A stretch of DNA of 11,745 nucleotides from a candidate division CSSED10-310 bacterium (lineage in GTDB: Bacteria > CSSED10-310 > JAFGDC01). The translations under genes were made by a program, and so were the position numbers. Shown here piece after piece: positions 1 through 6,825 of the stretch (the stretch's first letter is position 1; every line of letters starts with the position of its first letter). A model generated the notes under the pieces. That model was not told the origin of the DNA and made no database searches. It saw only the letters and a program-made list of their open reading frames with translations. The stretch covers positions 1 to 11,745 of the forward strand of contig JAFGDC010000102.1 in the NCBI GenBank assembly GCA_016932295.1, written 5' to 3'.

Positions 1-389
1 AAGAGCGCTTCGCCTGGCTGCCGTGGAAGATTGAAAGCCAACGCACCACGACGATCATTACAAGATTCCGGGTACGACCCCATTGGAAAGAGCGCCTCGC
101 CTGGCTGCCGTGGAAGATTGAAAGCCAACGCATCGCGACGATCATTACAAGATTCCGGGTACGACCCCATTGGAAAGAGCGCTTCGCCTGGCTGCCGTGA
201 AAGATTGAACGCCAACGCATCGCGACGATCATTACAAGATTCCGGGTACGACCCCATTGGAAAGAGCGCCTCGCCAAGTTGCCGTGAAAGATTGAAAGCC
301 AACGCATCGCGACGATCATTACAGGATTCCGGGTACGACCCCCATCGGAACGAGAGTCCCGCCTGGTTCCCGTAGCAGACTGTGAGCCA
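1..389. repeat. 87-bp tandem repeat array (minisatellite-like), right-hand end
   Basis: Direct repeats with an exact period of 87 bp start at 1, 88, 175 and 262; a fifth, degenerate copy runs from 350 to about 389. Units 1 to 3 differ from each other at about 3 positions per unit. Unit 4 carries about 7 changes, including one inserted C in the run at 338-343. The fifth copy matches at only about 28 of its first 40 positions, so the array decays toward the efflux operon. The left end is cut by the window edge, so total copy number is unknown. There are no unique spacers, so it is not CRISPR. Each unit contains a small possible fold: a GGGT-ACG-ACCC hairpin flanked by TTCC and GGAA. Because 87 is a multiple of 3, one plus-strand frame stays open through all full units as a 29-residue repeat until a TAG at 373-375. 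I do not call this a gene: there is no convincing start or ribosome site, and the substitutions do not favour silent positions. Confidence 0.95.
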
Positions 390-436
390 TTCGCAATGCA
401 TCTGTTTTCGCAGGGCGACACAGTGTCTTTCAAACT

Positions 437-479
437 GATCCCGGCACTACCATCGGCAGACAGAATCAAAGCCGGAATC
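437..479. repeat. imperfect 9-bp inverted repeat upstream of efflux promoter
   Basis: GATCCCGGC at 437-445 is mirrored by GCCGGAATC at 471-479 (8 of 9 positions pair), with a 25-nt loop. It sits about 36 bp upstream of the candidate -35 box. It could be an operator half-site pair, a remnant hairpin or chance. No regulator gene is visible in the window. Confidence 0.3.
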
Positions 480-514
480 CTTATGTCGAAACGAAAGGCG
501 GTCGTCACACTGGC

Positions 515-543
515 TTGTATGAAGATTAGTAAGCGCATATGAT
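515..543 (+). promoter_or_regulatory. candidate sigma-70-type promoter for the efflux operon
   Basis: TTGTAT (515-520) is followed by a 17-nt spacer and TATGAT (538-543). The -10 box matches the TATAAT consensus at 5 of 6 positions; the -35 box is weak (3 of 6). Transcription would begin near 550, about 50 nt before the ATG at 601. It is the best-spaced pair I found in the leader. A second TATAGT at 572-577 lacks a good -35. Confidence 0.45.
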
Positions 544-590
544 TCAGCGGAACCTTTGCGCCGAGACCACGTATAGTATGTGAAAGCGAA

Positions 591-595
591 AGGAG
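591..595 (+). promoter_or_regulatory. ribosome binding site deciding the channel gene start
   Basis: AGGAG lies 5 nt before the ATG at 601. The in-frame GTG at 580 has no comparable site upstream, and using it would place the Shine-Dalgarno inside the coding region, so 601 is preferred. Confidence 0.75.
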
Positions 596-600
596 CACGC

Positions 601-2118
601 ATGCAATCCGGTACCTTGTCACCATTTTCGCGCCTGGTGATCATCTGCATGGTCATCCCCTGGCTGCTCCCCGTACCCGCCGGCAAGGCGCGGGATATGT
701 CATTGAATGAGTGTATCGTCACCGCCCTGGAAAACAATGCCGATCTCCTCGTGAGCAGGCTGGACCAGGATTCCGCCGAGAGCGCGGTTGACGGCGCCAG
801 AGCGCAGTACGATCCGACCTTCACGGCCGGTGTTGACTATACGAACAACCGCACGCAGCAATCCTTCGCGGATCTCGTCCTGGGCGGCTCCGAAACCGCC
901 TCGATGAATATGGGGTTGGGCGCGTATCTACCCTCGGGAACGACTGTATCAGTCAGCCTGGATAATCGTGCCGTCAATACTCAGGACGATCTTTTCCGGG
1001 ACGAGACAACCTACAACTCCAGCCTGAGTCTTGCCGTTTCACAACCGCTGCTGAAAAACGCCGGACGCGAGGTGGTGAAAGCACCAATAACCATCGCGCG
1101 ACGCAACCTGGAGATTACCAACGAACAGATCCGGGGTACGGTACACGATGTGATCGCCCTGGTGGAGAGCAGCTACTGGGACCTGGTGTATGCCCGCGGG
1201 TCGCTGGATGTAGCGCGCGACAGTCGCGAACTGGCTGCCCAGCAGTTGGAACGGACGCGCTCGCTGATCGCCACCGGCAAGATCGCCGGGATTGAACTGC
1301 TGGGCGCCGAAGCCACCGTGGTGTCCCGTGAGGAAGACATTCTGCTGGCCGAACAGGTCGCGATGGAAGCGGAAGATGCGCTCAAACAGGTGTTATGGCT
1401 GCAACCGACCGAAACCCAGTGGGCCCTTCCTCTCGACCTCACCGACCTGCCGCCCTCCGTCGCGACCCCGGACTTGAATGAACAGGGCCTGACCGGAATC
1501 GCCCTGGAACATCGTCCCGATCTGGCGCGGCTCAGGGTGAACATGGCCTTGCGGGAACTGGATCTGACAACTGCCCGGAACGCCGCCAAGCCGTCCCTGA
1601 CCGCCTCCGCCAACGTGGCGGTCAGCGGTTACCAGGATGACTTCAGCGGCAACATGGAGCAGATGGCCCGTGCGGACCTCTACTCCCTGGGTGTCGGTCT
1701 GGACCTCTCCACGCCCTGGCACAATCGATCCGGCCGGAGCAATCGGGACCAGGCGGTAATCAGGCTGGAACAGGCGAAGCTGCAACTCAAAAAGATGGAA
1801 ACTACCATCACGGCGCAGGTGCGAAGCGCCGTCCGTAGCGTGCGGACAGCCGACAAGCGTATCGAGGCCAGCAGCCGCGCCCTGGATTACGCTCGCCGAA
1901 GGCTCGAAGCGGAGGAGCGACGGTTCGAATTGGGACGATCCACGTCCATCGATGTCGCCGATGCCCAGGATCAACTCACCATCTCGGAGAACGCTGTGCT
2001 CAAAGCCATCATCGATCATACCAAGGCACTGACCAACCTGCGGAAGGTGACCGGCACAAGTATGGACGGATATACCATGATCGTGGTTGACACGATTGTG
2101 GTCCCGGAAAGGAAATGA
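601..2118 (+). CDS. TolC-family outer membrane efflux channel (OEP)
   Basis: This 505-residue protein is the outer-membrane and periplasmic-tunnel component of a tripartite exporter. Residues 1-30 form a signal peptide: a basic residue, a hydrophobic stretch around 12-25, then an AGKA site suggesting cleavage after Ala30. The mature part shows the two tandem OEP repeats typical of the family, roughly residues 33-235 and 275-490. Each has long amphipathic helices (for example the stretch ending in the GRSTSIDVADAQ motif near 440-455, and QPLLKNAGRE in the first repeat). Length is normal for the family. No lipobox is seen, so it is probably not a lipoprotein. The start is the ATG with AGGAG 5 nt upstream; a GTG seven codons earlier is possible but less likely. 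It is the first gene of the operon and its stop is separated by a single base from the adaptor's ATG. The family assignment is firm; the exported substrate is unknown. Confidence 0.93.
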   Translation: MQSGTLSPFSRLVIICMVIPWLLPVPAGKARDMSLNECIVTALENNADLLVSRLDQDSAESAVDGARAQYDPTFTAGVDYTNNRTQQSFADLVLGGSETASMNMGLGAYLPSGTTVSVSLDNRAVNTQDDLFRDETTYNSSLSLAVSQPLLKNAGREVVKAPITIARRNLEITNEQIRGTVHDVIALVESSYWDLVYARGSLDVARDSRELAAQQLERTRSLIATGKIAGIELLGAEATVVSREEDILLAEQVAMEAEDALKQVLWLQPTETQWALPLDLTDLPPSVATPDLNEQGLTGIALEHRPDLARLRVNMALRELDLTTARNAAKPSLTASANVAVSGYQDDFSGNMEQMARADLYSLGVGLDLSTPWHNRSGRSNRDQAVIRLEQAKLQLKKMETTITAQVRSAVRSVRTADKRIEASSRALDYARRRLEAEERRFELGRSTSIDVADAQDQLTISENAVLKAIIDHTKALTNLRKVTGTSMDGYTMIVVDTIVVPERK

Positions 2119-2119
2119 C

Positions 2120-3394
2120 ATGACCAGAAAGGACAGGAAGCGACGAAGATGGCCGTGGGTGGTGGTGATCCTCCTGGTTCTGCTCGTCGTCGGAGGCGGC
2201 CTGGTGCAGCGCACCCTTCACAAGGACAAGAAGGCGCAGCAGTTCCCCACCTATCGCACCGCCATGGTGGAGATCGCCGACATCCAGGTGACCATCGAGG
2301 AGGTGGGTACCATCGAACCGGCCAAGAAAGTCGAGATCAAATCCAATCTGAGTGGTCGCGTCACGGAAATTCTCGTGCGGGAGGGAGATACAGTCACCAG
2401 GGACCAACTGCTGGCGGTGGTGGAACCTGAACTCAGTTCGGCTCGCAGCATCTCCCAGATCCGTACCGCCCTTGTACGAGCCAATATTGAACTTGAGGAC
2501 GCCCGTACCAATGTGGAGAGCGCCCGTCAATTGTTCAAGGAAGGGTTCATGTCGGAGGACCAGTTGGATCAAGCCGAGGTTTTATACAACACCGCCATGG
2601 AGTCTTACCGGTCAGCCAAAAACGAGTTCGATATCGTCAACAAACAGGGGATTCCCATCGATCTGAAGAAAACCGGAATCCAATCGGTCAATCTGGTTTC
2701 CCCGCAGGATGGCGTGGTCATTCGCGCCAATATTGAAATCGGCGAGATGGTCACCTCCGGCACCTCGTCATTTAATGCCGGGACCGTCCTGTTCGAAGTG
2801 GCTGACCTGAGTGAGATGATCATCGAAGCGGCGGTCAATGAAATCGAGATCGGCAAGATCCACTCTGGTCAACAGGTCAAGATTAAAATCGATGCATACC
2901 CGCGGGTTCCTTTCCTGGGTCATGTCTCCCATATCGCTCCGGCGGCACGAACAGAAACCGGCGAAAACGTCAAGGTATTCGACATCGAGGTAGCCATCGA
3001 CGAGGCGGGAGGTGAGCTGCGCTCGGGCATGACCGCCAACATAGATATCCTGGGTGACAGGCGCGAAGGTGTGATGACCGTCCCAATCGAGGCCGTTTTC
3101 GAGGTGGACGATCAGGATGTGGTGTATGTCAAGCGAATCGAGCCGTTGCCTGAACCGACTCCGGCCGTCGCGGTGACGCCGGCGGGTGAGAAGAAGCCGC
3201 CCAACCTGGAGGGTGTGGCCGGCATTATGCCTGACAAGAATGCCTGGAAACGTTACTACGAGGAGCGCCCTGTCAAGGTCGGCCTGATTGGCACCGACAA
3301 GGTGGAGATCGTCGATGGGCTCGCTGAAGGCGAAGAAGTGGCGCTTGAGAATCCGACCGTACCGATTGCAACCAAGGAGCAGTTCTTCCGGTGA
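2120..3394 (+). CDS. HlyD/MacA-type periplasmic adaptor (membrane fusion protein)
   Basis: This 424-residue adaptor should bridge the inner-membrane ABC permeases and the outer-membrane channel. Residues 1-10 are highly basic and 11-30 form one hydrophobic segment, giving an uncleaved N-terminal anchor with the rest in the periplasm. Then follow a first half-lipoyl segment (about 55-103, with the LSGRVTEILVREGDTV motif), a helical hairpin (about 104-175), the second lipoyl half (about 190-228, VSPQDGVV), a beta-barrel domain (about 230-315) and a membrane-proximal domain. The helical hairpin is short, as in MacA-like adaptors. Residues about 340-383 are an insertion rich in Pro, Ala and Lys that splits the membrane-proximal domain and is not usual in the family. 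The ATG at 2120 is preceded by GGAAAGGAAA, so I prefer it to the upstream in-frame start at 2087, which overlaps the channel gene. The 3' end overlaps the ATPase by 4 nt. Confidence 0.92.
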   Translation: MTRKDRKRRRWPWVVVILLVLLVVGGGLVQRTLHKDKKAQQFPTYRTAMVEIADIQVTIEEVGTIEPAKKVEIKSNLSGRVTEILVREGDTVTRDQLLAVVEPELSSARSISQIRTALVRANIELEDARTNVESARQLFKEGFMSEDQLDQAEVLYNTAMESYRSAKNEFDIVNKQGIPIDLKKTGIQSVNLVSPQDGVVIRANIEIGEMVTSGTSSFNAGTVLFEVADLSEMIIEAAVNEIEIGKIHSGQQVKIKIDAYPRVPFLGHVSHIAPAARTETGENVKVFDIEVAIDEAGGELRSGMTANIDILGDRREGVMTVPIEAVFEVDDQDVVYVKRIEPLPEPTPAVAVTPAGEKKPPNLEGVAGIMPDKNAWKRYYEERPVKVGLIGTDKVEIVDGLAEGEEVALENPTVPIATKEQFFR

Positions 3395-4071
3395 GCGAAC
3401 TGATCAGATTGAAGGACATCACCAAGATCTACGATTCCGGCGGGCATGAGGTGCGAGCCCTGGCGGATATCAATCTGACCATACAGGCCAACGAATACCT
3501 GGCCATCATGGGACCTTCCGGTTCAGGTAAATCCACGCTGATGCACATCATCGGCTGTCTCGACGTGCCGACCTACGGCGAGTACTACATGGACGGCGAA
3601 GAAGTCTCGACCTTCTCTTCATGGCGGCTGGCGCAGATCCGGAACCAGCGGATCGGGTTCGTGTTCCAGTCCTTCAACCTGCTGCCGCGGGCCTCCATCC
3701 TGCGCAACGTTGAGCTGCCGCTCATTTACGCCGGCATGCGGCGCAAGGAACGGCATGCCAGAGCCAGAGATGCGCTCGTCAAGGTCGGTATCGCCGACCG
3801 GTTCCGCCGTAAACCAAGCGAGTTCTCGGGCGGACAACGGCAGCGAATCGCCATCGCCCGGGCGCTGGTGACGAATCCACACATCATTCTGGCGGACGAA
3901 CCCACCGGCAATCTCGATTCAAAAACCGGGACCGGCATCCTGGAAACCTTTGAAGCGCTGCACATGGAAGGCCATACCATCATCCTCGTTACCCATGATC
4001 CAGCGGTGGCGGGGAGAGCGAACCGGGTGATAAAGCTGCTTGACGGGCATATCACCGAGGACGTCTTTTGA
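3391..4071 (+). CDS. MacB/LolD-type ABC transporter ATPase subunit
   Basis: This 226-residue stand-alone nucleotide-binding subunit should dimerise in the cytoplasm and drive the two downstream permeases. All ABC motifs are present: Walker A GPSGSGKST at residues 41-49, Q-loop Gln93 in FVFQSFNLLP, signature SGGQ at 146-149, Walker B IILADEP at 165-171 with catalytic Glu170, D-loop NLDS at 174-177, and switch His202 in LVTHD. Length and the NLLP/VELPL segment fit the MacB, LolD and FtsE group, which energises mechanical transmission across the envelope rather than transport through the membrane pore. Translation starts at GTG 3391, inside a GTGA overlap with the adaptor's stop, which implies translational coupling. 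The E. coli MacB protein fuses this domain to the permease; here it is a separate gene. The product is confidently an active ATPase; the cargo is not known. Confidence 0.95.
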   Translation: MSELIRLKDITKIYDSGGHEVRALADINLTIQANEYLAIMGPSGSGKSTLMHIIGCLDVPTYGEYYMDGEEVSTFSSWRLAQIRNQRIGFVFQSFNLLPRASILRNVELPLIYAGMRRKERHARARDALVKVGIADRFRRKPSEFSGGQRQRIAIARALVTNPHIILADEPTGNLDSKTGTGILETFEALHMEGHTIILVTHDPAVAGRANRVIKLLDGHITEDVF

Positions 4072-5294
4072 ACATCACCGAATCTCTGATCGACGGAATC
4101 GTCGATATCCGACACCATGGATTCAGGACCTTTCTGCAAGCGCTCGGAATAGTGCTTGGTGTCACCTCGGTGGTGGCCACCATCTCCATGCTCGACAGCG
4201 GCAATAAGCGATCAATGGAAATCTACGAGGAGATGGGCTCACTCAAGCAGATAGTCGCCGCACCCGATTGGCGGGGCAGAGTGAGCCTGCAGGCCGTACA
4301 GAAAGCGGCGGTGCCCCTGGACCTGGACGATGCGGACCGCATCGCCAAGCTCCACGAATTCGTCGAGGGCGTGGAACCGGTCATCAGCCGGTATTGGCCG
4401 GTACAGCGCGGCAAGTACAAGGACAAACACCGCGTTCAGGCCGGCGGACTCCATGTCCTCGAACAGAACGGTTACGCCCTCGAACAAGGCCGCGCGTTCA
4501 CCATGCTGGACCTGCGCAATCGCTCCCGGGTCGCCATACTTGGCAGCGCAGTTGCCCGCGCCGCATTCGGCACCGCCGAGCCCCTGGGCAAGGCCATCTA
4601 CATCAACGGTAAAGGCTTCACCGTTGTCGGCGTACTCAAAGAAAAAGTCGCCGTTTCCAGCCAGCATCAGCGAAACTTCCTCGCCTGGATGAACTGGAAC
4701 CTGTTCATTCCTCTCGACACCATGGCCGGCACCATGCTCAACTCAAACGCCGTACACCAGATCAAGATCATTCTGAAGGACCTGTCTCAGTTCGAAGCCG
4801 CCAAACAAGCCGTGGACTCGATCCTGAAGCGGCGCCGCAATGGAGTGTCCAATTATAACCTATACAGCGCCAAGGAACGGATCGAGACCCAGAAGAAAGA
4901 AATGATGGCGCTCAACATCACCTTCTCCGTGGTGGGAGCCATCAGCCTCATCGTCGGCGGCGTGGTGATCATGAATATTCTACTGGCCGCCTTCAATGAA
5001 CGGATTCGCGAAGTGGGGGTCCGCAAGGCGCTGGGCGCCACATGGCTGGACATCATCGCTCAATTCCTGGTCGAATCGGTGCTCATCACCGTCATCGGGG
5101 GGGTGGCCGGTATCCTGCTCGGTGTACTGGCGGTCCGGATCATCGCCGTACTATCCATGGAAGAGTTCTGGGTCACGAGCACATCCGTGCTGCTCGCCTT
5201 CCTCTCCTCCGTGGGGACAGGCATCTTCTTCGGCTTCTATCCGGCCATCAAAGCAGCCCGGCTCAATCCGATCGAGGCGCTCCGTTATGAATAA
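4068..5294 (+). CDS. MacB/FtsX-type ABC transporter permease, first of two
   Basis: This 408-residue inner-membrane subunit has the MacB/FtsX plan: one transmembrane helix near residues 19-41, a large periplasmic domain (about 45-280, MacB periplasmic core domain), then three C-terminal helices near 285-309, 330-360 and 372-392. The loop NERIREVGVRKALGAT (310-325) and the C-terminal YPAIKAARLNPIEALRYE are hallmark sequences; the first is the cytoplasmic coupling region touching the ATPase. It probably pairs with the second permease. The start is an unusual TTG at 4068 in a TTGA overlap with the ATPase stop, with GAGG at 4057-4060 seven bases upstream. No in-frame ATG keeps the first helix intact, which supports this start. 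Family assignment is firm; the substrate is not visible. Confidence 0.92.
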   Translation: MNITESLIDGIVDIRHHGFRTFLQALGIVLGVTSVVATISMLDSGNKRSMEIYEEMGSLKQIVAAPDWRGRVSLQAVQKAAVPLDLDDADRIAKLHEFVEGVEPVISRYWPVQRGKYKDKHRVQAGGLHVLEQNGYALEQGRAFTMLDLRNRSRVAILGSAVARAAFGTAEPLGKAIYINGKGFTVVGVLKEKVAVSSQHQRNFLAWMNWNLFIPLDTMAGTMLNSNAVHQIKIILKDLSQFEAAKQAVDSILKRRRNGVSNYNLYSAKERIETQKKEMMALNITFSVVGAISLIVGGVVIMNILLAAFNERIREVGVRKALGATWLDIIAQFLVESVLITVIGGVAGILLGVLAVRIIAVLSMEEFWVTSTSVLLAFLSSVGTGIFFGFYPAIKAARLNPIEALRYE

Positions 5295-6543
5295 TCCGCC
5301 GACCGCGCTGATCGCCTTCTCCCCTGCCAAATTCCTGGAAGCGGTCTTCTCGGGATTGACCGAACTCTGGTCGCACAAGATGCGATCGCTGCTCACCCTG
5401 TTCGGCATCATTGTCGGCACGATCTCGCTCATCGTCATGACGTCCCTGGTCTCAGGCGCCCGCGACATGGTGAAGGATATTTTCTCTGCCATAGGATGGG
5501 ATGGCGTCCTTATCGTCGGCAACGACACGACGGCACTAAGTGAAACCACCCGCTCCACCTACTCGCGCGGCCTGCAGTTGGAGGATGTCCGGCACCTGCG
5601 CGAAAGAGCCATGTATCTGCGCAGCATCGCGCCGGTAATCGAACGGATGCGGGTCATTGATATCCAGGGAGACAGCCTCAGCATCCAAATAAGGGGTACC
5701 GGTCCTGATTACCTTGATGTCCGCAATCGGCGCATCAAAGAAGGCCGCTTCATCACCGGTCTGGACGAGAAAGGCGCCGGCAAGGTATGCGTCATCAGCG
5801 AAGACCTGGCGGATAAATACTTCTATGGATCGGCGGTGGGCCGGGAACTGGTGATCTATGACACCAGAGTTACAATCATCGGAGTCGTGGAAAAGGTCAA
5901 AAACGACTTCGATGGAGGCGCTTTCGTGAACGAGGCAAATGTCATCATGACACCCTTGTCCACCATGACCCAGTATTTCACCACCGCCGACAAACTGGAC
6001 TACCTCGCTATCAAAATCGATGTCAATCAGATGGACCTGGCGGTGGGGGAACTGGAACGTATCCTGGAAGTGCTCCACCACGGCGTCAAGGATTTTTCCG
6101 TCGACAATATCGCGGAGCAGATGGCGGAAGCGCAGGATACGGTGGAAAAAATGATGCGCAACTGGAACATCATCCTGGGCGCCATCTCCAGCGCCTCCCT
6201 GCTGGTGGGCGGCATCGGCATCCTCAGCATCATGCTCATCTCCATCAGTGAACGGATTTTTGAGATCGGCCTGAGGAAATCCCTGGGCGCCACCAATGCG
6301 GAAATATTCCTGCAGTTCCTGATCGAATCGGTGACCCTGAGCGTCACCGGCGCGCTGACCGGCGCCGCCATCGGCATGACCATCGTCATGATTGTCGCCA
6401 CCATGTTTCCCTTCAAGCTGAGCCTGTCCGAGGGCGGTGTCGCCCTGGCCATGCTGTTCGCCATCTCCATAGGCCTGGCATTCGGGTACTACCCCGCCCA
6501 CAAAGCAGGCGCCCTGCAGCCGGTGGATGCCCTGCGGCACTGA
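5287..6543 (+). CDS. MacB/FtsX-type ABC transporter permease, second of two
   Basis: This 418-residue protein is homologous in plan to the preceding permease but clearly diverged: a first helix near residues 33-56, a periplasmic domain (about 60-290), and three helices near 296-320, 340-372 and 382-400. Matching hallmarks are SERIFEIGLRKSLGAT (321-336) and FGYYPAHKAGALQPVDALRH at the C-terminus. Compared with its neighbour it has an extra N-terminal lead of about 14 residues and a different periplasmic domain sequence, so the two are likely to form a heterodimer rather than being redundant copies. The ATG at 5287 lies 8 nt inside the previous gene, preceded by GAGG at 5274-5277. The frame is open upstream to 4996, but that part is only a shadow of permease 1. 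This is the last gene of the operon; no convincing intrinsic terminator follows. Confidence 0.92.
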   Translation: MNNPPTALIAFSPAKFLEAVFSGLTELWSHKMRSLLTLFGIIVGTISLIVMTSLVSGARDMVKDIFSAIGWDGVLIVGNDTTALSETTRSTYSRGLQLEDVRHLRERAMYLRSIAPVIERMRVIDIQGDSLSIQIRGTGPDYLDVRNRRIKEGRFITGLDEKGAGKVCVISEDLADKYFYGSAVGRELVIYDTRVTIIGVVEKVKNDFDGGAFVNEANVIMTPLSTMTQYFTTADKLDYLAIKIDVNQMDLAVGELERILEVLHHGVKDFSVDNIAEQMAEAQDTVEKMMRNWNIILGAISSASLLVGGIGILSIMLISISERIFEIGLRKSLGATNAEIFLQFLIESVTLSVTGALTGAAIGMTIVMIVATMFPFKLSLSEGGVALAMLFAISIGLAFGYYPAHKAGALQPVDALRH

Positions 6544-6825
6544 TTGATCGCACGGTGATCGCCGGACTGGAAAACCGTCACCCGAGACCGGCAACAGGCA
6601 ACCGCACAGGAAATCATTGGAAAACCAGGTTACGAGCAGAATGCACTGTTCCAGCGTCACACTTGCGTTATGGGGATGATCATCTGCGCCACCTGGCGTA
6701 TCACCCGCAAGAAGCACGTGTCATCTTCGCGCCGGTCCGAACCGACAGGTGCCATGTGTAAAAACAGACCGCCATTGAATCGCCAGGCAAGTCAGAATTG
6801 CAGGCATTCATCCGTCTCCGGCGGT
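6544..6825. other. convergent intergenic region
   Basis: The plus-strand efflux operon and the minus-strand beta-helix gene end facing each other across 282 bp. I see no gene here; the short open frames lack ribosome sites and family features. The only regulatory candidate is a weak hairpin with a T-run serving the minus strand (6760-6793). A 10-bp palindrome GATGATCATC sits at 6675-6684 without obvious role. Confidence 0.6.
6760..6793 (-). terminator. weak candidate intrinsic terminator of the beta-helix gene
   Basis: Read on the minus strand, GACTTGCC (6793-6786) pairs with GGCGGTC (6773-6767) through six Watson-Crick pairs, one G-U pair and one bulge. It closes a 12-nt loop and is followed by TG and a run of five T (6764-6760). 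It lies about 33 nt past the stop at 6826. Position and T-run are right, but the stem is weak. Confidence 0.35.

Larger units (their letters stand above)
390..600 (+). other. non-coding leader of the efflux operon
   Basis: This stretch lies between the decayed repeat array and the first efflux gene. I see no supportable gene in it. It holds an imperfect inverted repeat (437-479), a candidate promoter (515-543) and the ribosome binding site of the channel gene (591-595). A minus-strand open frame crossing 447-824 overlaps the real channel gene and has no family features, so it is not annotated. Confidence 0.7.

Noticed and set aside
31..375. Plus-strand open frame of 114 codons across the tandem array
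   Set aside because: It begins with TTG within a repeat unit, has no ribosome site, simply follows from the 87-bp period being divisible by three, and the between-copy changes are not enriched at silent positions.
1..389. CRISPR array
   Set aside because: The whole 87-bp unit is repeated with no unique spacers, and no cas genes are present.
580..600. GTG at 580 as the start of the channel gene
   Set aside because: It has no good ribosome site, while the ATG at 601 has AGGAG at ideal spacing and gives a clean signal peptide.
447..824. 125-codon minus-strand frame across the efflux leader and channel start
   Set aside because: It overlaps the channel gene's signal peptide region, lacks a ribosome site and has no recognisable domain.
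1393..2572. Long minus-strand frames opposite the channel and adaptor genes
   Set aside because: They are shadows of well-supported genes, with no signal peptide, ribosome site or recognisable motif.
6675..6684. 10-bp palindrome GATGATCATC in the convergent region as a binding site
   Set aside because: It is isolated, not near a promoter, has no second copy nearby, and a palindrome of this length is expected by chance at modest frequency.
5536..6717. 393-codon antisense frame opposite the second permease
   Set aside because: It is His/Gly/Asp-rich with no family features, and the opposite strand encodes an unmistakable MacB-type permease; long antisense frames are common in GC-rich genes.
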